Assembly (NCBI GenBank): GCA_905221605.1
Contig: CAJNDS010000247.1
Span: 488,138-552,137, forward strand
Direction of reading: 5' to 3'
Source of the DNA: Symbiodinium natans
Lineage: Eukaryota; Sar; Dinophyceae; Suessiales; Symbiodiniaceae
DNA: 64,000 nucleotides
Part shown: positions 8,921 to 18,074 of the stretch, one piece after another
Position numbering within the stretch: the first letter of the stretch is position 1
How the letters are laid out: each line of letters opens with the position of its first letter
Position numbers and translations under genes: made by a program
Notes under the pieces: model-generated
The model's database searches: none
What the model was told of the DNA's origin: nothing
What the model saw: the letters and a program-made list of their open reading frames with translations, nothing else

Positions 8921-10993
8921 ATGGCAGCTTCCAGCTCTTCACAGTCGACTGGGGGGGGACAGGACGCTGCTTCGAGCTGGTCTGATCTTCCCAAGAAGGT
9001 TAGGTTTGCTTTTTCAGCTGCTGGCGATCCTCCTCCGGACCATGTTCTGGCTTCTCTATTTTCCACTGCTGATGATCTTAACCTTTTGATCGAAACGTGG
9101 GGCTTTACGATGGGCTCTCCTGAGTGGCTGTTGGTCCATGATATTCTCTCGAAGTATCAACAAGATGCAAACGCTGGTGCTGCAAGGACGTGGAAACGCA
9201 GGGCACTGGCTGGGGTGGCTTTTCATGGGACTTTGGAGAAGCCATGCAGCGAGAAGTTGCCTTCTTTGGCTCCTACGAAGGAATGGCTGTTGGAGAAGTC
9301 TGGGGCAAAGCGACGACTGTTGCGATGGCCTAATCGTAGGTCCAAAAAGCTGGCCTTAGCGACTACCGATTTAACGAGAGCGAAAGCTGAAGCAGATGAG
9401 CTCACTCGGTGGCGAATGCGACTGGTCAAGGTGCTCAAGGATTGTCGTATGCCGGTTTGCAATCAGGCCCTTTTTGCTGCAGATCCGGACAGGGTATTGC
9501 AATCTACTGCTGGTTGTGTTCGGGCTTCCACTCTGCGTTCGAGGATTAGGGAGTGGTGCAAGTTTTCGCTCTGGTGCCTGGCACTTCATGACGAGCATTT
9601 CCCTGCACACATGGGGGTTCTCGTTGATTACATTGAAGAGCTACGCGATGAGCCTTGCAGCAGAACCAGGCTACGTTCAGTGCTCTCAGCGGTTGCCTTC
9701 ATCGAGAAGGCAGGTGGCATCGACAAGGCTGATCATTTTTCCAATCATCACTTGGTCTTGAATCTCGTCAATGTCAGGACTGCTGAACTTGAGGTTGATG
9801 CTCCAGCGGTTCGGAGAGCAGTTCCTTGCCCACTCCTGCTCGTGATTGCGTGGGAGCTGGCGGTGTGCGATGAAGACTTTCCAAAGTACATGCGGGCATT
9901 TGCATGGACTAGACTTTTCAAGTTTTGGTCTTCGAGCAGGAGCGGCGACCTGGAAGGAGCTTCTTTCGATGACATGATCATGACAGCGGAAGGTCTTCGT
10001 GGTTTCTTCGATAGGACCAAAACTAGCGGTGCAGGCAAGAAGAATCGTTTTCTGCCTTTCTTCATCGCTGCGGACGCATGGCTGGCACGCAAGAATTGGC
10101 TCGCTGTGGGTTTTGCGATTTGGAAGGGTCCTGAGTTCGGTTTCGAAAGGGACTACATGATTCCCAGGCCCACGAGACATTTTAATGCATGCAAAGCGGT
10201 CATGGCCAGCTACAGTGATGTGTGCTCGCTCGCCAAGCGTCTTCTCAGACTGTTGCGGAAGCCTGTGCTGCGATCTGATGACTGGGTGTCTTCGGAGGAG
10301 TTCTTGATCTCTTCTGATTCGCTTCTTCGGGTCTTTTCTGAACACTCTGAGAGGGCTTCTATGGCTACATTGGCGACTTGGGCTGGAGTTGATCGTGAGC
10401 GCAAGGAGTATCTTGGACGTTGGAAGATCGTTGAGTCTTCCGATGTCTATGTGAGGTCTGCTTGGTTTGTTGTTACGACTTTGCAGCGGTTTCTTGTGCG
10501 GTCTTGTACAAGCATGAAAGAGTTACTGAGCTTGGGCATTGGTGAGATACAGGAGAGGTTGAAGTCATTCGGCTTGGAGGATGCACTTGCACTGGCTGGG
10601 GCAGAGCAACTACAGATGCCACGTGAGTGGGCATTATGGAGGGGCCGCGCATTTCTCGGTCAGCAACCCATCGACTTGCAACGCCTTTCGACTCCTGAGG
10701 TCTTACAGGAACGAGGCCCCGAGCGTGAGTCCCGCTTTTTCATTTCAGTGCTAGGGAAACGGAAGCTTCGCAGGTTGCACCGATCCGGGGCATGTTGCAC
10801 TAGGCCCGAACGTGTAGCCTGTTGTGAGTTTTATGACGTGCTTGAGGGTGTGCCGTATGATGTGGAATGCAAGCATTGTTTTCGACCGGAGCGTCGGGAA
10901 CAGGAGGCTCTTCAGGAAGAGGAGTCTGATGCTGATGAGGATAGCTCCTCTAGTTCTTCTTCCGAGAAAGAATCTAGCTCGGAGGGGAGCTGA
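8921..10993 (+). CDS. Tyrosine recombinase (integrase) of the YR retrotransposon
   Basis: 690 residues from the ATG at 8921. The C-terminal catalytic domain shows Arg340 in SSRSGDLEG, a His475-x-x-Arg478 box in EHSERASMATLATWAGV, then LGRW and the likely nucleophile Tyr510 in SSDVYVRS. This R...HxxR...(H/W)...Y order defines tyrosine recombinases, which would integrate the circular DNA copy. Trp instead of the second His is common in the family. The N-terminal 250 residues probably include the core DNA-binding helices. The last 40 residues are a highly acidic Glu/Asp/Ser tail. Upstream is the coiled-coil ORF. Gag follows 109 bases after the stop in another frame. Confidence 0.85.
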   Translation: MAASSSSQSTGGGQDAASSWSDLPKKVRFAFSAAGDPPPDHVLASLFSTADDLNLLIETWGFTMGSPEWLLVHDILSKYQQDANAGAARTWKRRALAGVAFHGTLEKPCSEKLPSLAPTKEWLLEKSGAKRRLLRWPNRRSKKLALATTDLTRAKAEADELTRWRMRLVKVLKDCRMPVCNQALFAADPDRVLQSTAGCVRASTLRSRIREWCKFSLWCLALHDEHFPAHMGVLVDYIEELRDEPCSRTRLRSVLSAVAFIEKAGGIDKADHFSNHHLVLNLVNVRTAELEVDAPAVRRAVPCPLLLVIAWELAVCDEDFPKYMRAFAWTRLFKFWSSSRSGDLEGASFDDMIMTAEGLRGFFDRTKTSGAGKKNRFLPFFIAADAWLARKNWLAVGFAIWKGPEFGFERDYMIPRPTRHFNACKAVMASYSDVCSLAKRLLRLLRKPVLRSDDWVSSEEFLISSDSLLRVFSEHSERASMATLATWAGVDRERKEYLGRWKIVESSDVYVRSAWFVVTTLQRFLVRSCTSMKELLSLGIGEIQERLKSFGLEDALALAGAEQLQMPREWALWRGRAFLGQQPIDLQRLSTPEVLQERGPERESRFFISVLGKRKLRRLHRSGACCTRPERVACCEFYDVLEGVPYDVECKHCFRPERREQEALQEEESDADEDSSSSSSSEKESSSEGS

Positions 10994-11102
10994 GCATGAT
11001 GTGTGCGAACACTTCAGCGTGCTGCAGAGAAATTTCAACACGGCTTCGTGCCTTCTTCATGTGGATCGTTTCATTCCTGGGCTTGTGATCTGCAGTTGGT
11101 TC

Positions 11103-12497
11103 ATGCTGGAACGTGACGTGTCAGGGCATGAGCATGTCCTGTACGTTCTGAACGGTTCCCGCGGCTCCCGGTCGCGCCAGAGTTCTGGTGCAGGGATTGG
11201 GCGAGATGGGCCAGTTGGGTCTGTCTCAGAACCTTTTGTTCAAGGCTTTGATAGTTCAAGCATGGGAGCTTTGACAGCGGATCAGAAGAGGCATCTTGCA
11301 ACCTTGAGCACCGATCTGCGTTTCCAGCTGGCCCAGGCTGAGGTCACGCCTGTTAATCAGGCACGTTTGGGTGAGCTTGGCATCCGAACTTTGGTTCTAT
11401 TTGCAGGTCTGGATGAATCTCGCGAGCGAGTCCGCGCGGCGCTCGCAAGTGAGCTCCCTCTTGACGTGCAAGCTTCTCTGGCCAACCGTCTCGAAATGGC
11501 ACGTCTGATTTCAGCCTGGGAGGCCTCGAAATTGCATCTCGAGGTGAATGAGAAGAACAGAGCCGAGTCACGTCTTGGAACTCAAAATCGATTGGTTCAG
11601 CCGAGTGAACAACATTCCATGCGCGTGGCGGTGGAGGCTGTCCTGGGTTCTTTGAAAGACAAGGAAGTTCCTTCGCGATCGTTCTTGGCGACCAAGCTTG
11701 AACAGATCGAGGCCAATCAACCGGCGGTGGAGTGTCTCACTGAGGTGGCCTCGTTGGAGGATTCCGAGCTTGAAATGTATTCAGCGGTGATCGACCCTGC
11801 TACAAACGTCTTGAAGATCAAAACTGGCAAGACGTTGACTTCAACCCCGCAGTCCCCCGAGGAGTTGCGTCTTCGTCACCGCAGGATCGGTCTCGCCTGG
11901 GACATGCTCGCGACTAAACATTCCAATCGCAATTGGCTTTCAAAGAACATGACTGACACTTTCAGGCGCTTCAGCGATTATGTTCTGGGCCAGCAGGTCG
12001 CCGGCCTTATGGCAGGTGATGGTCGACGCCCTACTTGGAACTTGGTTTTGCAGTTTGAGCATGAAGCCCGCAAGGCCGCCTACAAGTGGTTGCGGGACGG
12101 CGAAGTCACGGACCTGGAGGCGGCTTTCAAGAGGGCTACTACGGATACGGAAGTCTTGCAGCGTTACTTGGTGATTCCCTTCTCCTTGAATATCACGGCT
12201 GCCTCGGTTGTGCAAGTGGACGTTCCTCCTCCTTCGGCTGCTGGTTCGCCTCCTCGTGCACGGGGGCGAGGCCGAGGGCGTGGCCGTAGTGGGGTCAGGA
12301 CTCAGCCTAAGGATTCACAGCAGACCAAGGGCAAAGCTCTTCGCACTCCGGATGGCCAGCCTCTTTGCTGGCGGTACAATCGCCAGGGTGGGTGCAATGA
12401 TGCTAATTGTCGCTTTGTCCATGCCTGCCAGAGGTGCTTTGGAAAACACGGGTATTATCAATGCAGTCAGGTCAAGCGCGATACCGTTTCCCGCTGA
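11103..12497 (+). CDS. Gag-like protein with CCCH zinc finger
   Basis: 464 residues if started at the ATG at 11103; the frame is open further upstream, and the ATG at 11262 is an alternative. The body is helical and charged, as in Gag proteins. Near the C-terminus is an RG-rich patch (residues about 375-390, repeated GRGRGRG) followed by a CCCH finger, CWRYNRQGGCNDANCRFVH, and a further Cys-x2-Cys. CCCH fingers bind single-stranded RNA, so genome RNA binding is likely. The frame ends in a single TGA (12495-12497) and Pol continues in the same frame immediately after it. Confidence 0.75.
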   Translation: MLERDVSGHEHVLYVLNGSRGSRSRQSSGAGIGRDGPVGSVSEPFVQGFDSSSMGALTADQKRHLATLSTDLRFQLAQAEVTPVNQARLGELGIRTLVLFAGLDESRERVRAALASELPLDVQASLANRLEMARLISAWEASKLHLEVNEKNRAESRLGTQNRLVQPSEQHSMRVAVEAVLGSLKDKEVPSRSFLATKLEQIEANQPAVECLTEVASLEDSELEMYSAVIDPATNVLKIKTGKTLTSTPQSPEELRLRHRRIGLAWDMLATKHSNRNWLSKNMTDTFRRFSDYVLGQQVAGLMAGDGRRPTWNLVLQFEHEARKAAYKWLRDGEVTDLEAAFKRATTDTEVLQRYLVIPFSLNITAASVVQVDVPPPSAAGSPPRARGRGRGRGRSGVRTQPKDSQQTKGKALRTPDGQPLCWRYNRQGGCNDANCRFVHACQRCFGKHGYYQCSQVKRDTVSR

Positions 12498-12506
12498 CTT
12501 TCGGCC
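12495..12506 (+). promoter_or_regulatory. Candidate UGA readthrough site between Gag and Pol
   Basis: Gag ends CGC TGA CTT and the same frame then runs open to 16355. UGA followed by C is the leakiest stop context in many eukaryotes. The Pol frame has no ATG upstream of its first domain. Readthrough would yield Gag-Pol in the usual low ratio. Confidence 0.55.
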
Positions 12507-15500
12507 GACACTTCGGCCAACGCACGAGGGCGTGCTGATCTCAGTGTGCTCTACCTCTTTGCTGGTGAACCACGCAAAGGGGATATTCGCAGCTGGTTGG
12601 AAAAAGAATCGTCCGGCCGCAGTTTCCATTTAGTGGAAATTGATGTTGCTCGCAATACGTCACACAATGTCTTGCACGACGAGTTCTGGGAGGACATTCT
12701 TGAACAGGTCCGCTCCGAACAGTTTGACTTGATTCTTTTGAGCCCGCCCTGCAACACCTACAGCAGGGCTTCTTTTTCGAATTCACCAGGGTCCGTACCT
12801 CTGCGCAATGCAGACTGGCCGGAAGGCTTTCCGTGGCTCACTGGGCGCCTGAAGGACAAGGCTCAGGCGGGAACGGAGTTGCTGCGGCGCGCCCTCGACT
12901 TGGCTGCCGTGGCTTCAGAAGTTGGGGTTCCTTGGTTGCTTGAGCATCCAGAATTTCTCGGTACCACACCCCGAGGCACGCCTGCCTCGGTCTGGACTTG
13001 GGCTTATTCGCGAAAGTTCTTCGAACAGAATGCTGTCGCGACTGTCGTTTTTCATCAATGCGCCTTTGGGGCCCCTTATGCCAAGCCTACAAGGCTTGCA
13101 GGCACCTGGCCGAACCTGGGCACCCTGGGTTTTCGAGGGTGGCCTCAATTAGATCGCAATGGTTGCTACCGGGGCCCTTTGCCCAAATCTTGCGGTCATG
13201 ATCACCCCCCTTTGCTTGGCTTTCTTGAGGACGGCACTTTTGCGACTGCACCTACAGCTGCTTATCCTTCCGGCCTGTGCCGGGCTCTGGCGTTGCTGGC
13301 TTGGCAAGTGGTTGATCCTTCCAGGTCCTCGGTGGGGGGGTCTTCTCTTCGGTCCCTGGATACCACGGAGAATGCTAACGCTGGCGCTTTCTTGTCTGAT
13401 GTTGAAAAAGCAGCTGCTTCACTGTTGATTCCCACCAGGGGAGAGATCGTACAACTCTTCGAGCTCCTTCCGGGAGATCCCCCGGCGAGGGGCGAGCCTG
13501 GCCCTGACTCGAAGTCCTTCACGGTGGGGGCTTTTTCAAGAGGAGGGGGTCTGGCTGGCATTCGCTCCAACACTGACAAATTTCCGGAGTTCACCAAGAT
13601 GCTTTGTCGTTTCATCGATGCACTGCAGCCGGGCTTCGAATACACTGCAGCGGCCATCTTTCGCAATCTTCGGACGGCTCCACACAAGGACACCGGCAAC
13701 TTGGAGGGCTCTTATAATCTTGTGATTGGCCTTTCGTGTTTTTCTGGTGGCGAGGTGTGGGTTGCTTCGGGGTCGGGTTCGGTTGCTTGTCCTTTCGAGG
13801 GTTTTTCTGTGACGGGGGATCTGCTTGAAGTTGCCTCCTCTTTCTCGATTTTCAACCCCAGAGATCTGCACTGCACAGCGAAGTGGAAGGGGACGAGGGT
13901 CGTCCTTGTGGCATACACGCCATTTCTTGGCGAGGCACTGACAGAGGATCACCGTCGGCGCTTGGCTGCTTTGGGGTTTACGCTTCCGGGATTTGTTGGG
14001 ACTGACAATGCACCGCTACGAAACTTGGGCACGAACGATGATGCTGTGGGTACCGCTGAGTGGTGGCGGTCTTTGCCGGGCGAAGAAGCTGAACACCTTG
14101 AGGTGCAAGGAGGCGACGTGGGGGATGACACTTGTGACGACCCTACGTCTGATGAGGACGAAGATGGTGTGAGAAAGCCGCTCTATGGGCATGGCTGTCT
14201 GGGTCAGGGGCCTCCACTGCGGTCTCGACTTTCGGGCCGAGTGCGTTGGTTCTCAGATGGACACGGACTGGCTTCACCAGGGCGCTGGCCTCCCCCGAAG
14301 AGGCCCACTCCTGCGTCACATGGCTGTCTTTCGCTTCACAAAGAAATCATGGACGGTCTCCTGGCTTTACTGTCGCGTTCGCTGGACATTAAGAAGGTCG
14401 TCTGCGCTTTGGCCACGGGGAGGATGACATCTTCCCCCTTTGCATCGGGACTGATCGATTCTGGGAGGACGCTGGTTTTTGATAAGCTTCGGCAGGCAGG
14501 GGTCACCGCACAGATCTCTGTGGTTCCTGACCGTCAGCCATTTTTCCTTGGTGCCATTGGCGAACTGCTGCGACTCGCTGGCGACCCAGACTGGAGGCGG
14601 TATACCGAGGCGACGTGGTCTTTCGCTGCTGGGGTTCCTCTTGGGGTCGGAGTCCGGCTTCCCCGGACTCCGGCTCTGTTTGAACGCAAGCATAAACATC
14701 GTGCTTTTCCGGGGGTCGATGAGCCGCTGCCCGACTTGCCGAGGGAGAATTACCCCTCTGCGCAGGAGCATGCTGAACGGGTTGATTTTCAGTTTCAGAA
14801 GGAGATCTCTTGTGGTGCAATGGTCGAGATGGACTTGGCCGAGGCGCAGGAAGAATTCGGCGAGGCCCTGAGTATTGCTTCGCTTGGTGCGCTTCTCAAG
14901 CCGGATGATTCTGTTCGAGTCTTGCACGACGGAACGCATGGTGTGCACTTAAACGACTCGATCAAAGTACGGGATGCACAATCGTATCCTACTGGGGGCG
15001 ATCTCTCGGTGGCACTTGAAGAACTGCCGGCCGCATACTTTTCTCTTTCAGGAGATATCTCTCGTGCACATCGTTTAGTAAAGGTGAGGCGGGCCGATTG
15101 GGCCAGGCAGGCCTGTCGGGCATCACGTCATGACAAAGTTTACCTCAACGCTGTTGGAACCTTTGGCGTTTCATCTGCGAGCTACTGGTGGTATCGCTTG
15201 TTTTCTGGGTTGGGACGTTTGCTGTACTACTGCCATGGGGTTGATGAAACGACGCTCCTATCTTACGTGGACGACTTACTGTGGATTACCCAGTCTTCGG
15301 ATGGCTTGGCGCGCATCCTGGCATCGATCCTTTTACTTGAGATTCTCGGCGTGCCTTGGGCTTGGCATAAGTTCAAAGGGGGAACGGAGCATTGCTGGAT
15401 TGGATTTTCGATCTTTGCGCACAAGAGACTTCTGGGCTTTTCTCAGGCCCGGTGTGACTGGGCAGTGAATTGGATACAACGTGTCAGGGCTGACGGCTTC

Positions 15501-16355
15501 GTTAAGATTGCGGACTTGGAGGCGGTCATAGGACGCCTTTCGTTTGGCTTCACTGTTTTACCACTATTGCGCCCTTTTCTGGGGCCGCTCTATGCGTGGG
15601 TGAGTGCAGTGAGGCGTTGCCATACTTTGCGGCTCCCGAAAGCTGTAGCTATGATTTTGGCGTTCATCGAGAAGGTGCTTCTTCAAGGGTTCCGTACAAT
15701 CACTGTGCCTCGGGCCAAATCTGTCCCTCAGGAACTCTTTCGCACTGATGCAAAGGCAGAGGGCTCGGAGATGTGGTTGGGAGGTTGGGCCTGCAGTGAT
15801 GCTTCAACGCCTTGGGGGTGCAGGTGGTTTGCTGAGAAAGTCCAGCATACTGACGCTCCTTGGTTTTATCAGGCTGGCCAGTCATACCGCTCCATCGCTG
15901 CACTAGAGCTTTTGTCGACGTTGGTTGCTGTCCACTTGTTTGCACCTTTGCAACCGACGAGCGCGACTTTTACCTGTTCCGCCGCGACAGACAATCGCGG
16001 CAACAGTTTCTTGACATCACGGTGGCTCACTACTTCCTTTCCTTTATGCGTGGTGCTCATGGATTTGGCGGCAGTTCTTCAGTCCAAGTCGCTCATGCTG
16101 GATTTGCACTGGGCCCCTAGATTTCAGAACACTTTGGCAGACTCTCTTACGAATCAAGACTTTAAAGACTTCGACCCGTCCAAAAGGGTTCGCTTCGATG
16201 TATCTCAATACCGTGGTTTGGTGCTGCGTGAACTTCTAGAGTCTGGCGCCGAACTTTACACTGAGCTTGCATCTTGGAAGAAGCGAAAGGGTGGCATTTT
16301 GCCACAGAAGAAATCGAAGACAGAGAAGCTGGCTGCAACCGACCCGTGGAGATGA
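12498..16355 (+). CDS. Pol: methyltransferase-like, 2OG-Fe(II) dioxygenase-like, RT and RNase H
   Basis: Open for 1,285 codons directly after the Gag TGA and in the same frame. No ATG precedes the first domain, so UGA readthrough is likely. Residue numbers count from 12546. Residues 1-215: methyltransferase-like, with LYLFAG, an acidic VEIDV, SPPC with Cys69 as in C5 cytosine methyltransferases, and LLEHPE. Residues 330-460: dioxygenase-like, with His380-x-Asp382, distal His442 and Arg451, the iron and 2-oxoglutarate ligand pattern. Residues 820-960: reverse transcriptase with Asp837 in motif A and YVDD at 907-910. The C-terminal 250 residues include an RNase H-like set of acidic residues (ALELLS, ATDNRGN, NTLADSL). 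The RT is well supported, the methyltransferase and dioxygenase moderately. Confidence 0.82.
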   Translation, partial: LSADTSANARGRADLSVLYLFAGEPRKGDIRSWLEKESSGRSFHLVEIDVARNTSHNVLHDEFWEDILEQVRSEQFDLILLSPPCNTYSRASFSNSPGSVPLRNADWPEGFPWLTGRLKDKAQAGTELLRRALDLAAVASEVGVPWLLEHPEFLGTTPRGTPASVWTWAYSRKFFEQNAVATVVFHQCAFGAPYAKPTRLAGTWPNLGTLGFRGWPQLDRNGCYRGPLPKSCGHDHPPLLGFLEDGTFATAPTAAYPSGLCRALALLAWQVVDPSRSSVGGSSLRSLDTTENANAGAFLSDVEKAAASLLIPTRGEIVQLFELLPGDPPARGEPGPDSKSFTVGAFSRGGGLAGIRSNTDKFPEFTKMLCRFIDALQPGFEYTAAAIFRNLRTAPHKDTGNLEGSYNLVIGLSCFSGGEVWVASGSGSVACPFEGFSVTGDLLEVASSFSIFNPRDLHCTAKWKGTRVVLVAYTPFLGEALTEDHRRRLAALGFTLPGFVGTDNAPLRNLGTNDDAVGTAEWWRSLPGEEAEHLEVQGGDVGDDTCDDPTSDEDEDGVRKPLYGHGCLGQGPPLRSRLSGRVRWFSDGHGLASPGRWPPPKRPTPASHGCLSLHKEIMDGLLALLSRSLDIKKVVCALATGRMTSSPFASGLIDSGRTLVFDKLRQAGVTAQISVVPDRQPFFLGAIGELLRLAGDPDWRRYTEATWSFAAGVPLGVGVRLPRTPALFERKHKHRAFPGVDEPLPDLPRENYPSAQEHAERVDFQFQKEISCGAMVEMDLAEAQEEFGEALSIASLGALLKPDDSVRVLHDGTHGVHLNDSIKVRDAQSYPTGGDLSVALEELPAAYFSLSGDISRAHRLVKVRRADWARQACRASRHDKVYLNAVGTFGVSSASYWWYRLFSGLGRLLYYCHGVDETTLLSYVDDLLWITQSSDGLARILASILLLEILGVPWAWHKFKGGTEHCWIGFSIFAHKRLLGFSQARCDWAVNWIQRVRADGFVKIADLEAVIGRLSFGFTVLPLLRPFLGPLYAWVSAVRRCHTLRLPKAVAMILAFIEKVLLQGFRTITVPRAKSVPQELFRTDAKAEGSEMWLGGWACSDASTPWGCRWFAEKVQHTDAPWFYQAGQSYRSIAALELLSTLVAVHLFAPLQPTSATFTCSAATDNRGNSFLTSRWLTTSFPLCVVLMDLAAVLQSKSLMLDLHWAPRFQNTLADSLTNQDFKDFDPSKRVRFDVSQYRGLVLRELLESGAELYTELASWKKRKGGILPQKKSKTEKLAATDPWR

Positions 16356-16389
16356 TGTGCGTTGCTGCTCGTCATTCTTGCGAAAGGGG

Positions 16390-16706
16390 GGGCGTGTTCA
16401 GGTTGCGAGCTGCAACTTGTTTGTATGTGGCGGTATGTCACGTACAGCTGCTCCCTTCTCACACAACTGCACGTTTTGTGATTCGCAGCAAAAGTGGTCA
16501 GTGCGTTTGCAGCTTCTTGACACGTTCTGCATTGACAGGCATGTTCATGTCACATTCTCTCGGGGGCTGTTCTCGAATTGTTCTAGTCCTCTTGAGTTTG
16601 CGTTGTCTTCATTCTTGGTGGTGCATTAAGCAAAACCGCCACCCTATTTCATGTAAAACTCATTGCCTTGAGTTTTTCCCTTTGGGCTTCACTTTCCAGA
16701 AACACG
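16390..16706 (+). repeat. Split direct repeat B1
   Basis: 317 bp beginning gggcgtgttcaggttgcg and ending ccagaaacacg, starting just after the Pol stop. It is nearly identical to 16885-17202. Confidence 0.9.
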
Positions 16707-16868
16707 CAAAGTGGACTTGTCCAGCGGAGTGTGTTTCAGGTAGTGTGCCTTTTTGATTTTGGGTGCATTTATTCCAAAATCTCTTGTTCTGTATTGGGTT
16801 TGCTTGAACTTGACGTAGCGGCCCGCGCATGTTCAAGCTTGCTGGCAGCATTGAAAATTTTTGTTGCC
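16706..16868 (+). repeat. Split direct repeat A2
   Basis: 163 bp, identical by eye to 8377-8539 and directly abutting B1. The one-base G overlap is a plausible recombination core. Confidence 0.9.
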
Positions 16869-16884
16869 CACCCACCCATCCCTG

Positions 16885-17202
16885 GGGCGTGTTCAGGTTG
16901 CGAGCTGCAACTTGTTTGTATGTGGCGGTATGTCACGTACAGCTGCTCCCTTCTCACACAACTGCACGTTTTGTGATTCGCAGCAAAAGTGGTCAGTGCG
17001 TTTGCAGCTTCTTGACACGTTCTGCATTGACAGGCATGTTCATGTCACATTCTCTCGGGGGCTGTTCTCGAATTGTTCTAGTCCTCTTGAGTTTGCGTTG
17101 TCTTCATTCTTGGTGGTGCATTAAGCAAAACCGCCACCCTATTTCATGTAAAAACTCATTGCCTTGAGTTTTTCCCTTTGGGCTTCACTTTCCAGAAACA
17201 CG
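16885..17202 (+). repeat. Split direct repeat B2 (right terminus)
   Basis: Second B copy, 318 bp, with one extra A in the run near 17150. Host minus-strand element sequence resumes at 17203. Confidence 0.9.
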
Positions 17203-17320
17203 GCCAGTTATCATCCAACTTTGCGTTCTGCACGACGTCGTTGAGTGGACAGATGAATTGCACCGGTTCCGGGTTCCGATTCTTGAGGTCATGGATCTTG
17301 AAGATGCTGTAGAGGATCAT
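17203..17320 (-). pseudogene. 5' part of a small ORF split by the YR retrotransposon
   Basis: A minus-strand frame with an ATG at 17320 reads a protein-like sequence (MILYSIFKIHDLKNRNPEP...) up to the insertion. It overlaps the end of the coiled-coil frame by 32 bases in another frame. The reading frame would resume at 8376 if the insert were absent. Function is unknown. Confidence 0.4.
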
Positions 17321-18074
17321 CTCTTTCGAGCGGGGCCCTGGAGTTTGATCTGTACTGTCCAATGGGTGCCTGTCTGGAGGATGTAGCTGAGCCGGTTGCG
17401 GATCGAAGGCACCTGCACAGGTACTTGATGCTTTGGTCGTGTCGAGAAAGGAGCTGGTCGACGGTGTCCAAGCGAGTTCTTGTCTCGTCCAGGCTTGCGT
17501 AGATGGTGGTGTGGGATATTGGATGAGGGTCCTGCGGGATGGTGGTATGGAGGCGGAGTCTGTCTCGTAGTTCTTGTAGTTGTTGGCGAGTTTGATGTCC
17601 AAGAGCATCTAGTCGTCCTCCTAGTTCCTGTAGTCGTCTGGCTTGGAGAGTTTGATCACGTTGGATATCGTTGAGCTGTAGGTGAAGATCGCGGATGGAA
17701 CCTTTGTGTCGGCTGATGTCGTTGGAGGTGGAGGCTCTTGATGAGTCCGCCCTGTACGCCGCTCGTTTGACGTCCAGGAGTTCTTCTAATACTGATTGGC
17801 TGCAGGTGCGCTCGTAGACGAAAGCGAGCTCTTGTTCCAGCTGGAAGACGGTCTGGTCGAGGGTCCGGATCTTCTCTGCTTGCGAGGATACTGTGTCTAT
17901 GAGGAGCTTCACCGCGTCGTCCGTGGTCTGGTGGATTGGATCGTTGGGGTTGGCGATCTCATCTGGGATCTCGGAGGCTGTCTGCATTGTCTCCGGCTGG
18001 TTATTGGGATGTTGCTGGCTTGCTGGCTGAGGATCCGGAATGGTCTGCTCCTCGTGCATCTTGTTGGTCGGCAT
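17289..18074 (-). CDS. Coiled-coil protein of the giant element
   Basis: 261 residues from an ATG. An acidic, Gln/Pro-rich start (1-50) is followed by heptad-patterned helices at about 55-90 (KLLIDTVSSQAEKIRTLDQT) and 125-215 (LQELGGRLDALGHQTRQQLQ), so a long coiled coil is likely. There is no membrane span. It follows the reverse transcriptase frame by 290 bases. Coiled-coil accessory proteins occur in giant rotifer Penelope-like elements; a role in RNP or particle assembly is inference. Confidence 0.55.
   Translation of the reverse strand: MPTNKMHEEQTIPDPQPASQQHPNNQPETMQTASEIPDEIANPNDPIHQTTDDAVKLLIDTVSSQAEKIRTLDQTVFQLEQELAFVYERTCSQSVLEELLDVKRAAYRADSSRASTSNDISRHKGSIRDLHLQLNDIQRDQTLQARRLQELGGRLDALGHQTRQQLQELRDRLRLHTTIPQDPHPISHTTIYASLDETRTRLDTVDQLLSRHDQSIKYLCRCLRSATGSATSSRQAPIGQYRSNSRAPLERDDPLQHLQDP

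Larger units (their letters stand above)
8377..17202 (+). mobile_element. Complete tyrosine-recombinase retrotransposon with split direct repeats
   Basis: An 8.8-kb element with the order A1 (163 bp), four reading frames, B1 (317 bp), A2, 16-bp spacer, B2. This A1-genes-B1-A2-B2 layout is characteristic of PAT/Ngaro-type YR retrotransposons in the DIRS order. They are copied by reverse transcription and integrate as circles through a tyrosine recombinase without making target duplications. The B1/A2 junction reproduces the B2-to-A1 joint expected in the circle. A1 and A2 appear identical by eye; B1 and B2 differ by one base insertion that I can see. The insertion interrupts the minus-strand giant element. 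Encoded domains are coiled coil, YR, CCCH Gag, methyltransferase-like, dioxygenase-like, RT and RNase H. Confidence 0.88.

Noticed and set aside
8377-17202. LTR retrotransposon
   Set aside because: There is no aspartic protease or DDE integrase. The terminal repeats are split direct repeats and the integrase is a tyrosine recombinase.
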